From Rummeliibacillus sp044763875 (GTDB taxonomy: Bacteria; Bacillota; Bacilli; Bacillales_A; Planococcaceae), in contig NZ_JBIWGZ010000003.1 in NCBI RefSeq assembly GCF_044763875.1, positions 434,001 to 498,000 of the forward strand: DNA of 64,000 bases, written 5' to 3'. Below are positions 1-8,148 of the stretch, in pieces. A model generated the notes under the pieces. The model saw only the letters and a list, made by a program, of their open reading frames with translations, made no database searches and was not told the origin of the DNA. The translations under genes were made by a program, and so were the position numbers. The stretch's first letter is position 1. Each line of letters opens with the position of its first letter.

Positions 1-24
1 ACCATATGTTTTAATATCTAGCAA

Positions 25-1800
25 TCATTTTTTCGAAAAATAGTCAATTATCGCACTAATTAGTTTTTTAGGAACACCCGCATCTTGCAACTCTTCAAAA
101 GTTGCTTCTTTAATCTTCTTGATTGAACCAAAATGTTTTAATAATTGTTGTTTTCTTTTAGGACCCACTCCTGGAATTTCATCCAATACAGAAGTGATCG
201 CATTTTTTTCATGTAATTGTCTATGAAATGTAATTGCAAAGCGGTGAACTTCATCTTGAACCCGTTGCAATAGATAAAAAGCTTCACTCGTACGTTTTAA
301 TGGAATAATTTCAGGAGGATTTCCATACAAAAGTTGTGACGTTTGGTGCTTATCATCCTTTGCTAATCCTGCAATTGGAATATCGAGTCCAAGCTCATCC
401 TCTAAAATTTCTCTCGCTACTTCCATTTGCCCTTTCCCACCATCTGTAACTAGTAAATCAGGTAGAGGAAGTCCTTCTTTTAATACACGTGTGTATCGAC
501 GACGAATAACTTCACGCATTGCGCCATAGTCATCATGAGCACCTGCATTTTGAATTTTAAATTTTCGATATTCCTTTTTACTTGGTTTTCCATCTATAAA
601 AACGACCATTGCTGAAACAGTGTCTGCTCCAAAGATATGGGAGTTATCAAAGGCTTCAATACGAAGCGGTGTAGTGATATTCATCGCATCGCCTAGTTCT
701 TCGCACGCTCCGATTGTTCTTTTCTCTTGTCTTTCGATTAATTGGAATTTCTCAGTAATCGCAATTTGTGCATTCTTTGAAGCTAAATCTAGTAATTCCT
801 TTTTTCTACCTTTTTGTGGTTTTACTACTTTTATTTCTAAAACTTGTTGAAGCATATCTCCATCAATTTCTTGGGGAATAAGGATTTCCTTTGGCTTTAT
901 ATGGTCAGCTTTTTCATAGAACTGGCCAACATAAGTTAAAAATTCTTCTTCAGGCTCACCGTAAGAAGGGAAAAGGGATACGTCTCGCTCTATTAATTTC
1001 CCTTGCCTTACAAAGAAAACTTGAACACACATCCAACCTTTATCTACTGTATAGCCAAAGACATCACGATTGGTAAAATCAGTTGTAGTGATTTTTTGTT
1101 TTTCCATCACTGTATCAATATGTGCAATTTGGTCTCTGTACTCTTTAGCACGTTCAAAATCTAACTGTTCAGAGGCAGCCAGCATTTTCTGCTGTAATTC
1201 CTCTTTTACAGCTGCATGTCCACCATTTAGGAAACTTGTGATTTCCTGTACCATTTCGTCAAAAGTCTCTTTTTCAATATCTTTTACACATGGCGCTAAA
1301 CATTGCCCTAGGTGATAATACAAGCAAACACGATTTGGTAGTGTCTGACATTTACGTAAAGGATATAATCGATCCAGTAATTTTTTTGTTTCATTGGCTG
1401 CATACACATTAGGATATGGGCCAAAATATTTCCCCTTGTCTTTTTTTACTTTACGAACCGTAAGTAATCTCGGGTACTTTTCATTTGTAATCTTTATATA
1501 AGGATATGATTTATCATCCTTCAACATAATATTGTATTTTGGATCATGTAACTTAATCAGATTTAGCTCTAGTAAAAAAGCTTCTATATTTGAGGATGTT
1601 ACGATGTATTCGAAATCTTCTATTTCACTAACAAGACGTTGTGTTTTACCGTTATGCGATCCTGTAAAATAGGAGCGAACACGATTTTTTAATACTTTTG
1701 CTTTTCCAACGTAAATAATTGTACCTTGACGATCTTTCATCAAATAACAACCTGGTTGATCAGGTAGAATTGCTAATTTTTGTTTTATTAAGTCATTCAT
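25..1800 (-). CDS. uvrC: UvrABC excinuclease subunit C
   Basis: UvrC makes the dual incisions of nucleotide excision repair after UvrA/UvrB damage recognition. The 591-aa protein has the usual length. It carries an N-terminal GIY-YIG nuclease (GCY at 17-19, YVG at 30-32), a Cys-rich stretch near residues 150-175, a UVR coiled motif for UvrB contact near 200-235, an RNase H-like second nuclease domain in the C-terminal half (start of the domain around EAFDNSHIFG) and a terminal helix-hairpin-helix pair (IPGVGPKRK). The frame also opens at a TTG one codon upstream. The AGGTG ribosome binding site sits too close to that TTG and fits the ATG at 1800 better. It lies downstream of trxA, separated by a terminator hairpin, as in B. 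subtilis. Confidence 0.97.
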   Translation of the reverse strand: MNDLIKQKLAILPDQPGCYLMKDRQGTIIYVGKAKVLKNRVRSYFTGSHNGKTQRLVSEIEDFEYIVTSSNIEAFLLELNLIKLHDPKYNIMLKDDKSYPYIKITNEKYPRLLTVRKVKKDKGKYFGPYPNVYAANETKKLLDRLYPLRKCQTLPNRVCLYYHLGQCLAPCVKDIEKETFDEMVQEITSFLNGGHAAVKEELQQKMLAASEQLDFERAKEYRDQIAHIDTVMEKQKITTTDFTNRDVFGYTVDKGWMCVQVFFVRQGKLIERDVSLFPSYGEPEEEFLTYVGQFYEKADHIKPKEILIPQEIDGDMLQQVLEIKVVKPQKGRKKELLDLASKNAQIAITEKFQLIERQEKRTIGACEELGDAMNITTPLRIEAFDNSHIFGADTVSAMVVFIDGKPSKKEYRKFKIQNAGAHDDYGAMREVIRRRYTRVLKEGLPLPDLLVTDGGKGQMEVAREILEDELGLDIPIAGLAKDDKHQTSQLLYGNPPEIIPLKRTSEAFYLLQRVQDEVHRFAITFHRQLHEKNAITSVLDEIPGVGPKRKQQLLKHFGSIKKIKEATFEELQDAGVPKKLISAIIDYFSKK

Positions 1801-1812
1801 CAAATCACCTCT

Positions 1813-1846
1813 AAAAAAAACCGGGCACCTTGTAGGGACCCGGTTT
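1813..1846 (-). terminator. Rho-independent terminator after trxA
   Basis: On the minus strand a hairpin with AACCGGG/CCCGGTT arms is followed by eight T residues. It lies between the trxA stop and the uvrC ribosome binding site, so uvrC is either read through it or has its own weak promoter. Confidence 0.85.
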
Positions 1847-1866
1847 CGTTTATGAACCCAAAATAA

Positions 1867-2181
1867 TTAAGCGTGTTTTTGGATGAATTCAGCTAATGCT
1901 TCTTTTGGTTGGAAACCAACAGTTTTATCAACTTGTTCTCCATCTTTGAACAATAACAAAGTTGGGATTGACATAATACCGAATTGGCTAGCTGTTTCTT
2001 GGTTTTGGTCAACATCAACTTTGACGATGTTTACTTTACCAGCTAATTCTTGATCTAATTCTTCTAGAACTGGAGCAATCATTTTACATGGTCCACACCA
2101 AGTTGCCCAGAAATCTACTAATACTAATCCGTTTGCAATATCATTTGAAAAAGTTGCATCTGTTGAATGTACAATTGCCAT
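1867..2181 (-). CDS. trxA: Thioredoxin
   Basis: This is a 104-aa cytoplasmic thioredoxin that reduces protein disulfides and supplies electrons to reductases. The redox motif WCGPC is at residues 28-32 and the cis-proline loop (SIPTL) lies near residue 73. Length and fold order match the single-domain family. The ATG at 2181 has a strong AAGGAGG nine bases upstream. It sits between etfA and uvrC, as in B. subtilis. The upstream gap contains a TTGACA on the minus strand, but I could not pair it with a well-spaced -10. Confidence 0.98.
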   Translation of the reverse strand: MAIVHSTDATFSNDIANGLVLVDFWATWCGPCKMIAPVLEELDQELAGKVNIVKVDVDQNQETASQFGIMSIPTLLLFKDGEQVDKTVGFQPKEALAEFIQKHA

Positions 2182-2290
2182 TTTACATTTCCTCCTTAAA
2201 CTCTATGTATCGGTAGTGTAGCATAAAAAAAAATGTCAAGCGACTGTTCTGCTCACTTTACCGCTATTTTAACATAATATTAGATTTCAA

Positions 2291-2324
2291 TTGAAACAAA
2301 AAGCTCTGCAATTAGCAGAGCTTT
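2291..2324 (-). terminator. Terminator after etfA
   Basis: The hairpin arms AAGCTCTGC/GCAGAGCTT (2301-2324) are followed on the minus strand by TTTTTGTTT. This closes the fadR-fadB-etfB-etfA transcript and separates it from trxA. Confidence 0.85.
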
Positions 2325-2334
2325 CTTTATTTTC

Positions 2335-3312
2335 TTAAGATTTAACTGCTACATTTTTAAATTCTTCGATTAACATAGGGACAACTTCAAATAAGTCTCC
2401 TACGATTCCATAATCTGCTACTTTGAAAATATTAGCTTCAGGATCTTTGTTAATTGCTACTATAATCTTAGAATTGGACATACCAGCTAAATGTTGGATT
2501 GCGCCTGAAATACCGCAAGCAATATATAAATCTGGTGTTACAACTTTACCAGTTTGTCCGATTTGTAGTGAATAATCACAATAATCAGCATCGCAAGCAC
2601 CACGTGAAGCACCAACAGCGCCACCTAAAAGATTAGCTAGCTCTTGTAACGGTGCAAAACCTTCAGCACTCTTCACACCACGTCCGCCAGATACTACTAC
2701 TTTAGCTTCTGATAAGTCTACACCTTCTGTTGCCTTACGAACTACTTCTTTAATAACTGTACGTAAATTCGTAATCTCTACAGACTGACTAGAAACTTCA
2801 CCTGAGCGAGATTCATCTTTTTCAAGTGGAGGTACATTATTTGGACGAATTGTGATAAACACAATGCCTTCTTTAACTTTTACTTTCTCAAATGCTTTTC
2901 CTGAGTAAATTGGACGGATAAATAGTGCATCGTCCCCTTCACCCTCGATCGCAGTAACATCTGAGATTAAACCACTTTGTAATTTACTAGCAATCTTAGG
3001 CGACAAGTCTTTACCCATTGCTGTATGACCAAATACGATAGCATCTGGATTCTCTGCATCTGCAACAGCTTTGAATGCTTGGCTAAAACCATCAGAAGTA
3101 TATTGTTTTAAATGTGGATGTTCTACAGTCACTATGCGGTCTGCACCATATTGAATTAGCTCAGCGCTTAATGTTTCAACAGCATCACCAATTAGAACGC
3201 CAACTACTTCACCATCTCCAGCAATTGTTTTTGCTGCTGCAATTGCTTCAAACGAAACATTTCTTAAAGTTCCTTCACGTACTTCACCTAATACTAATAC
3301 TTTTTTTGTCAT
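2335..3312 (-). CDS. etfA: Electron transfer flavoprotein alpha subunit
   Basis: This 325-aa protein is the FAD-binding subunit of the ETF heterodimer, which takes electrons from acyl-CoA dehydrogenases to the membrane quinone pool. The C-terminal FAD domain is clear: the GVKS...GASR stretch near residues 210-238, the SGAIQH motif near 268 and the NKDPEANIF segment near 285. The start has a GAGGAGGG site seven bases upstream. It lies 30 nt after etfB and is last in the fadR-fadB-etfB-etfA run, the arrangement known from B. subtilis, so FadR control is likely. Confidence 0.97.
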   Translation of the reverse strand: MTKKVLVLGEVREGTLRNVSFEAIAAAKTIAGDGEVVGVLIGDAVETLSAELIQYGADRIVTVEHPHLKQYTSDGFSQAFKAVADAENPDAIVFGHTAMGKDLSPKIASKLQSGLISDVTAIEGEGDDALFIRPIYSGKAFEKVKVKEGIVFITIRPNNVPPLEKDESRSGEVSSQSVEITNLRTVIKEVVRKATEGVDLSEAKVVVSGGRGVKSAEGFAPLQELANLLGGAVGASRGACDADYCDYSLQIGQTGKVVTPDLYIACGISGAIQHLAGMSNSKIIVAINKDPEANIFKVADYGIVGDLFEVVPMLIEEFKNVAVKS

Positions 3313-3342
3313 GTGATTCCCTCCTCAGCAATGTAAATCAGC

Positions 3343-4116
3343 TTAAATAACTTTCGCTTCTGAATGTAGTAATTGAACAAGTTCTTTAACTTGATCTTGT
3401 AATTCACCTTGTAGAACACGACCAGCTTCTTTTTGTGCTGGCAAGAAAATTTCTACTGTTTCTGTTTTCGCTTCTACATCATCTTCGTCAATATCTAGAT
3501 CATCTAATTCTAGTTCTTCTAATGGTTTTTTCTTCGCTTTCATAATTCCAGGTAAAGAAGGATAACGTGGTTCATTTAATCCTTGTTGTGCTGTAACTAA
3601 TAGAGGTAGAGACGCTTCAAGTACTTCTGAGTCCCCTTCTACATCACGCACGATTTTCACTGTATCTCCATCAATTTCAAGCTTTGTAATGGTTGTTACG
3701 TAATTTATATCTAGTAATTCAGCAACTCGTGGACCAACTTGACCTGAACCTCCGTCAATTGCTACATTACCACCTAAAATCAAATCTGCATCTTTATCTT
3801 TCAAGTATTCGGCTAAAATATATGCTACAGAATATTGATCTAACTCTTCAACATCATCTTCTGCATTGATTAGTACTGCTTTATCGGCACCCATTGCTAA
3901 TGCTGTGCGAAGTTGTTTCTCAGCGTCTTCACCGCCAATTGTTACAACTGTCACTTCGCCACCTTGTGCATCACGAATTTGAATGGCTTCTTCAATTGCA
4001 TATTCATCATATGGATTGATGATAAATTCAGCACCATCTTCTTGAATAACGCCACCATTTAATACGATTTTCTCTTCAGTGTCAAAAGTTCGTTTAACTA
4101 ATACATAAATGTTCAT
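3343..4116 (-). CDS. etfB: Electron transfer flavoprotein beta subunit
   Basis: This is the 257-aa beta subunit of ETF, which binds AMP structurally and partners with EtfA. Family features seen are the N-terminal VLVKRTFDTEE region, the conserved NPYDEYAIEEA segment near residue 34 and the LPLLVTAQQGLNEPRYPSLPG recognition/signature loop near 175-195. An AGGAGG lies just upstream of the ATG. It is the third gene of the FadR-controlled unit, 21 nt after the enoyl-CoA hydratase gene. Confidence 0.97.
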   Translation of the reverse strand: MNIYVLVKRTFDTEEKIVLNGGVIQEDGAEFIINPYDEYAIEEAIQIRDAQGGEVTVVTIGGEDAEKQLRTALAMGADKAVLINAEDDVEELDQYSVAYILAEYLKDKDADLILGGNVAIDGGSGQVGPRVAELLDINYVTTITKLEIDGDTVKIVRDVEGDSEVLEASLPLLVTAQQGLNEPRYPSLPGIMKAKKKPLEELELDDLDIDEDDVEAKTETVEIFLPAQKEAGRVLQGELQDQVKELVQLLHSEAKVI

Positions 4117-4137
4117 ATTATTAACCTCCTAATACTT

Positions 4138-4911
4138 TTATTTTCCTTTGAAAACAGGCTCTCTTTTTTCGATAAATGCAGCGATTCCTTCTTTAGCATC
4201 TTCTGAAACAAAAACAGTTCCGAAACTTTCTGCTTCAGCTGAAATACCATCATAGAAAGAAGAAGTTTTAGAAAATTGCAACATTTCAATTGCTGTTTTT
4301 ATTGCAATCGGGCTTTTCTTCGCAATTTTCTTGGCAGTTTTTAACGACTCCTCTAATAAGACTTCCTCAGGTACTACACGATTTGCAAGGCCCCATTTTA
4401 CTGCATCTACTCCCGAAATAGGTTCACTTGTGAACATCATTTCAGCAGCTTTTGCAGCACCAACATAGCGTGGGAGTCGTTGTGTACCACCAAAACCAGG
4501 AATTAAGCCAAGTTGTAATTCTGGTAAACCTAATTTTGCTGTTTCACTCACATAACGGAAGTGACAGCTCATAGCAAGCTCAAGTCCACCACCAAGAGCT
4601 GCACCATGGATCGCAGCAATTACTGGTTTTGAAAACTTCTCAAGTCTTTCGAAAACAACTTGTCCATTAGTTGACAATTTTTCGAACTCATTGCTTGATG
4701 ATACTTCAGTAAATTCTTTAATATCCGCTCCAGCAGAAAAGAATCTACCTTCACCATGAAGCAATACAACGCGTATATCTGCATCATCTTCAACAGCATC
4801 TAGTAGCAGATTTACCTCTTCAATTAATGCACGAGATAGCGCATTGGCAGGTGGACGATTAATCGTTGCGACCGCTACCCCTTCGTCCACTATATAATTT
4901 AGATATTCCAT
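4138..4911 (-). CDS. fadB: Enoyl-CoA hydratase/isomerase (crotonase family)
   Basis: A 257-aa crotonase-fold protein that most likely hydrates trans-2-enoyl-CoA in fatty acid beta-oxidation. It has the oxyanion-hole segments FFSAGADIKEF near residues 57-67 and AAIHGAALGGGLELA near 99-113, followed by the LPELQLGLIPGFGGTQRL block with the catalytic acidic position. Length is typical of stand-alone hydratases rather than multifunctional FadB. It lies between fadR and etfB, as ysiB/fadB does in B. subtilis. Crotonase paralogues are hard to separate by sequence, so the exact substrate chain length is open. Confidence 0.93.
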   Translation of the reverse strand: MEYLNYIVDEGVAVATINRPPANALSRALIEEVNLLLDAVEDDADIRVVLLHGEGRFFSAGADIKEFTEVSSSNEFEKLSTNGQVVFERLEKFSKPVIAAIHGAALGGGLELAMSCHFRYVSETAKLGLPELQLGLIPGFGGTQRLPRYVGAAKAAEMMFTSEPISGVDAVKWGLANRVVPEEVLLEESLKTAKKIAKKSPIAIKTAIEMLQFSKTSSFYDGISAEAESFGTVFVSEDAKEGIAAFIEKREPVFKGK

Positions 4912-4982
4912 TCCCCATATCCTCCCTTGTAAAAAAATATGTATGTGGCAAAGTTGTGAAACTTTGCTACTTTGCTACCCCT

Positions 4983-5567
4983 TTAACCTTTTTGAATCCC
5001 TTTTAACAAAATCTGATGAACGCGTGGTGCCATTGTAACTAAATCATATTTTTGCTCTTTCATTACCCACGTTGTTGATACTTCATCAATCGTTCCAAAG
5101 ATTACTTGTCTTACAAGACGAATATCAATGTCTTGCATAAACTCACCAGCTTCAATACCCATTTTTAAAATCTCATCAAGTAATTTTAGATATTCTTTTA
5201 ATATGCTGTTGATTTTCAATCGAAGATCTTTATTCGATTGACGAAGTTCTAATTGAGTAACGATTGCTAAATGATGATCTTCTGAGAGTACTTTAAAATG
5301 CCCCTCAACCATTCGGCAAAGCATTTCTGAAGCTGAAGAACTCTCTTTCATTATATCTTGTAAATTATCTACAAATAAAGACATTTTTTCCTCGAATACT
5401 GAAATTAATATATCTTCTTTGTTTTTAAAATATAAATAAATGGTTCCATCAGCGACGCCGGCTTGTTTTGCAATTTTGGAAACTTGTGCTTGGTGATAAC
5501 CATTATCCGCAATTACGATGACAGCAGCGTCAATTATTTGTCTATATTTTGGTTTGTCTTTCTTCAA
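4983..5567 (-). CDS. fadR: TetR-family fatty acid degradation regulator FadR
   Basis: A 194-aa TetR-type repressor. The N-terminal helix-turn-helix (VSKIAKQAGVADGTIYLYF, about residues 28-48) closely resembles B. subtilis FadR, which is released from DNA by long-chain acyl-CoA. The longest frame starts at 5612, but that stretch encodes the operator. A TTG at 5567 preceded by GGTGGTGATC gives exactly the 194-aa length and the KPKY N-terminus of the B. subtilis protein, so I use it. It heads its own promoter-operator unit and precedes fadB-etfB-etfA. Negative autoregulation is likely. Confidence 0.94.
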   Translation of the reverse strand: MKKDKPKYRQIIDAAVIVIADNGYHQAQVSKIAKQAGVADGTIYLYFKNKEDILISVFEEKMSLFVDNLQDIMKESSSASEMLCRMVEGHFKVLSEDHHLAIVTQLELRQSNKDLRLKINSILKEYLKLLDEILKMGIEAGEFMQDIDIRLVRQVIFGTIDEVSTTWVMKEQKYDLVTMAPRVHQILLKGIQKG

Positions 5568-5584
5568 TACGATCACCACCGGTT

Positions 5585-5628
5585 TATTATGAAAATATGA
5601 ATGACTATTCATTCATATTTTCATAATA
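5585..5628. promoter_or_regulatory. FadR operator, 44-bp perfect palindrome
   Basis: Two perfect 20-bp inverted arms (5585-5604 and 5609-5628) flank a 4-bp centre. The core at 5598-5615 matches every position of the known FadR consensus TGAATGAMTANTCATTCA. It overlaps the -10 box of the fadR promoter and the transcription start region. Confidence 0.9.
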
Positions 5629-5651
5629 TATTTTCAACCGTTGATTGTCAA
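5623..5651 (-). promoter_or_regulatory. SigmaA-type promoter of fadR-fadB-etfBA
   Basis: On the minus strand, TTGACA (5646-5651) and TATTAT (5623-5628) are separated by 17 bp. The -10 lies inside the outer arm of the FadR palindrome, so bound FadR would block polymerase directly. This promoter lies downstream of lcfA. Confidence 0.85.
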
Positions 5652-5668
5652 GTAAGGGTTTATCTTTT

Positions 5669-7357
5669 TCATATTGTTTGTTCTAGCTTAGTCTTTTCCT
5701 CTTCAACTAATGTTCTTCGTAATATTTTACCTACAGCTGTTTTTGGTAATTCAGTACGAAAATCATATATGCGCGGTACCTTATATACTGCCAAATTTGC
5801 TCTACAATACTCGTTTAATTCCTCTTCTGATACTTGATATCCATCTTTTATAACTATATAAGCTTTTACAGTCTCCCCACGATAAGGATCTGGCACACCA
5901 GCAACTACGCATTCCTGAATAGCTTCATGCTCATATAAAACTTCTTCTACTTCTCTGGGATAGATATTAAAGCCACCTGCAATAATAATATCCTTTTTAC
6001 GATCGACTACAAAGAAATAGCCTTCTTCGTTCATATAGCCTAAATCTCCAGTTAATAACCAGCCGTCTCTTAATGTCATCTCGGTTTCTTCAGGACGATT
6101 CCAATAACCTTTCATTACTTGCGGCCCTTTCACAGCAATTTCACCAATTTCGCCAATTGGTAACGGTTCTGTCGAATCTGTCTTGAAAATAGCAGCGTCT
6201 GTATCAGGCCAAGGAACACCGATTGACCCTTTCACTCGTTCCCCATGCCAGATAAAATTTGAATGTGTTACCGGTGAAGATTCGGTTAAACCATATCCTT
6301 CAACGAGCTTTCCTCCAGTCACTTTTTCAAACCTTTCTTGTACTTCAACTGGTAAAGGAGCCGAGCCACTTATACACGCTTTTATCGAAGAAAGATCGTA
6401 CCTTTTAATTTCAGGATGATTCAACAAACCAATGTACAACGTTGGAGCGCCTGGAAATAATGTCGTCTTATGCTTTTGAATCATTTTTAACGCATCAGTT
6501 GCATCGAATTTAGGCATTAGCACCATCTTATCTCCTCGCATTACTGAAAGTAGTAATACGGTTGTCATTCCATATACATGGAAAAACGGCAATACTCCCA
6601 TGATAACTTCTTTCCCAGGTATACACTCAGACATCCACGCACTACACATTTGTACGTTTGCGACTAAGTTTTTATGAGTTAGCATGACACCTTTTGGAAA
6701 TCCAGTTGTACCCCCTGTATATTGTAGCAACGCTATGTCCTCTTCAAAATTTGAAGTGGATTTGATTACATTAACTTCACCAATCTTCATAATTTCTGTG
6801 AAAAGATGATTAGAACCACTGTGCTCAACTGTCACTTTAAAACCATATTCCTTTTTTTGCACAAACGGATACAGTAGATTCTTTGGAAATGGTAAAAAAT
6901 CTTTAATACCTGTAATAATGATATTCTCTAAATCTGTATTCTTCCAAACTTTCATAATTCTTGGGTAAAGGATATCCAATGTGACGATTACTTTTGCACC
7001 TGCATCCTTTAGCTGATACTCTACTTCGCGCTCTGTATAGAGTGGATTCGTCTGAACAACTATACCACCCGCATATAATACCCCATAATATGCAATAACA
7101 CTTTGCGGACAATTCGGTAGCATAAGCGCTACTCGATCATCCTTTTTAATCCCTATTTTCAGTAAATAATTTGCAAATTTTAATGAGGAATCATATAACT
7201 CTTTATACGTAATATCTTTACCTAGAAAATGAATCGCAATTTTTTTAGGAGTTTTCTCTACAGCCCTCGTCAAATATTCTTGTAATGGAATTTCTTCGTA
7301 TTCCATTGTTGTAGGAATATTAGGCGGATAGTTCTTTAACCAAATCTTTTCAGTCAA
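5669..7357 (-). CDS. lcfA: Long-chain fatty acid-CoA ligase
   Basis: This 562-aa AMP-forming acyl-CoA synthetase activates long-chain fatty acids with ATP and CoA at the inner membrane face. ANL-superfamily motifs are in order: the P-loop YTGGTTGFPKG near residues 213-223, YGLTE near 354, LLTGDLGY near 430, and the catalytic lysine in AVGKILRR near 545. It begins with TTG, preceded by AAGGGGGG with good spacing. It lies immediately upstream of fadR. Unlike the single-operon picture, fadR and the genes after it also have their own promoter in the gap between the two genes. Confidence 0.95.
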   Translation of the reverse strand: MTEKIWLKNYPPNIPTTMEYEEIPLQEYLTRAVEKTPKKIAIHFLGKDITYKELYDSSLKFANYLLKIGIKKDDRVALMLPNCPQSVIAYYGVLYAGGIVVQTNPLYTEREVEYQLKDAGAKVIVTLDILYPRIMKVWKNTDLENIIITGIKDFLPFPKNLLYPFVQKKEYGFKVTVEHSGSNHLFTEIMKIGEVNVIKSTSNFEEDIALLQYTGGTTGFPKGVMLTHKNLVANVQMCSAWMSECIPGKEVIMGVLPFFHVYGMTTVLLLSVMRGDKMVLMPKFDATDALKMIQKHKTTLFPGAPTLYIGLLNHPEIKRYDLSSIKACISGSAPLPVEVQERFEKVTGGKLVEGYGLTESSPVTHSNFIWHGERVKGSIGVPWPDTDAAIFKTDSTEPLPIGEIGEIAVKGPQVMKGYWNRPEETEMTLRDGWLLTGDLGYMNEEGYFFVVDRKKDIIIAGGFNIYPREVEEVLYEHEAIQECVVAGVPDPYRGETVKAYIVIKDGYQVSEEELNEYCRANLAVYKVPRIYDFRTELPKTAVGKILRRTLVEEEKTKLEQTI

Positions 7358-7405
7358 TCGAAACGCCCCCCTTTTTTACGAATTGTTAGAATATTTCTAA
7401 GTTTA

Positions 7406-7434
7406 ATTATAAGTAATAATGAGTGCGCTTTCAA
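7406..7434 (-). promoter_or_regulatory. Promoter of lcfA with degenerate FadR-like site
   Basis: TTGAAA (7429-7434) and TATAAT (7406-7411) are 17 bp apart on the minus strand. The -35 and spacer hold TGAAAGCGCACTCATTAT (7416-7433), which matches about 12 of 18 FadR consensus positions, including the TGAA and TCATT half sites. The promoter is solid; the weak operator is a suggestion. Confidence 0.75.
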
Positions 7435-7582
7435 TTAGTAATTATTATATTTGCGATTTTTCTAGATATAAATCAACTATTCGAGCATTATTTCACTTTT
7501 GCTATTTCAACATTTAACAGAGGTTGCATTCTATAGTTAAAGTAGATTGTATGGTTTGTTCACCCAAATTCAGTTGATTGGA

Positions 7583-7613
7583 GAGGAAGTGACAACTCCT
7601 GTGGGAAAAGGAG
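7583..7613 (+). repeat. Family A dispersed repeat, left-end fragment
   Basis: The segment carries ACTCCTGTGGGAAAAGG, the left hallmark of the family A repeats described at 36440-36614. The matching right-end hallmark lies at 7845-7905, so one old copy may have been split by the complete copy at 7669-7785. Confidence 0.5.
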
Positions 7614-7668
7614 AACACTGAAAAAGTGTAGTAACACAAAAATTTATAATATATATATGCTATTGAAT

Positions 7669-7785
7669 GAAGTGGAATTATCTCCGCTTTCCGTGGGCGA
7701 ACTGACGAGCCTCCTCGTGCGCTTCGCTTCCTGCGGGGTCTCGTCTAGTCCGTTTTCCCACAGGAGTCTACGCTATTTCCACTTC
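7669..7785 (-). repeat. Family A dispersed repeat, full copy
   Basis: A 117-bp GC-rich element in AT-rich surroundings. Its ends are inverted (GAAGTGGAA and TTCCACTTC). Read on the minus strand it has the family order GACTCCTGTGGG, GAGACCCCGCAGG, GAGGAGGCTC, GCCCACGGAAAGC. CCTGTGGG can pair with CCCGCAGG using one G-U wobble. Confidence 0.8.
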
Positions 7786-7844
7786 AACTAAGATGGCTAT
7801 ACAAGATTTTCATCATAAAAATCTAACTTTTTTTACTTTTTGAG

Positions 7845-7905
7845 TTGCCTCAAAAGCGGCTCGGTCCTACCCAGGGAAAGCATCCTCCCGGAGTGGAAAT
7901 CAACG
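7845..7905 (+). repeat. Family A dispersed repeat, right-end fragment
   Basis: A degenerate right half with GGCTCGGTCC, GGGAAAGCATCC and GAGTGGAAATC. It is probably a decayed partner of the fragment at 7583. The gap 7358-8049 otherwise holds only the lcfA promoter and the terminator at 7931; I see no other gene in it. Confidence 0.45.
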
Positions 7906-7930
7906 GTCTTATTTATCTATGTCTATTGTA

Positions 7931-7978
7931 AAAGAAAAAACTGCAGTCATACTCAAAATTCATCGAGTTTGACTACAG
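7931..7978 (-). terminator. Terminator after the yshE unit
   Basis: A 14-bp imperfect hairpin (7941-7954 with 7965-7978, two mismatched positions) is followed on the minus strand by TTTTTTCTTTT. It ends transcription of yshE and the 26-codon gene downstream of it. Confidence 0.8.
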
Positions 7979-8049
7979 CATGGGATTAGACATAAACCTA
8001 ATCTTTAATCGTTATTCAGCTTCAGAATTAAACTGTTACTGCTTTTAAT

Positions 8050-8130
8050 CTAATGCATCATTAAATATATAATGCCTGTTATGACGAAGAGACCACAAAC
8101 AACCATCAACACTTTTGCTAAAGTTTCCAT
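8050..8130 (-). CDS. 26-aa single-span membrane miniprotein
   Basis: A short reading frame starts with ATG at 8130, after an AGGAG-type site, and ends with TAG. The peptide has a short N-terminal head (METLAK), one continuous hydrophobic span of about 18 residues (LMVVCGLFVITGIIYL) and a short MMH tail. It begins 18 nt after the yshE stop, and the shared terminator follows it. The ribosome binding site, the uninterrupted hydrophobic design and the operon position support a real gene. I do not recognise the family; it may act as a small membrane partner of YshE. Confidence 0.6.
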   Translation of the reverse strand: METLAKVLMVVCGLFVITGIIYLMMH

Positions 8131-8148
8131 ACTTACTCTCCTAAACTG

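Noticed and set aside
2221..2240. TTGACA upstream of trxA as a promoter
   Set aside because: No -10 at acceptable spacing; the nearest TACACT is only 14 bp away.
5568..5612. N-terminal extension of fadR
   Set aside because: The extra codons encode the FadR operator palindrome; the TTG at 5567 has the ribosome binding site and matches the known N-terminus.
6903..7112. 69-codon frame inside lcfA
   Set aside because: It is an alternate frame of a well-conserved acyl-CoA ligase with no ribosome binding site of its own.
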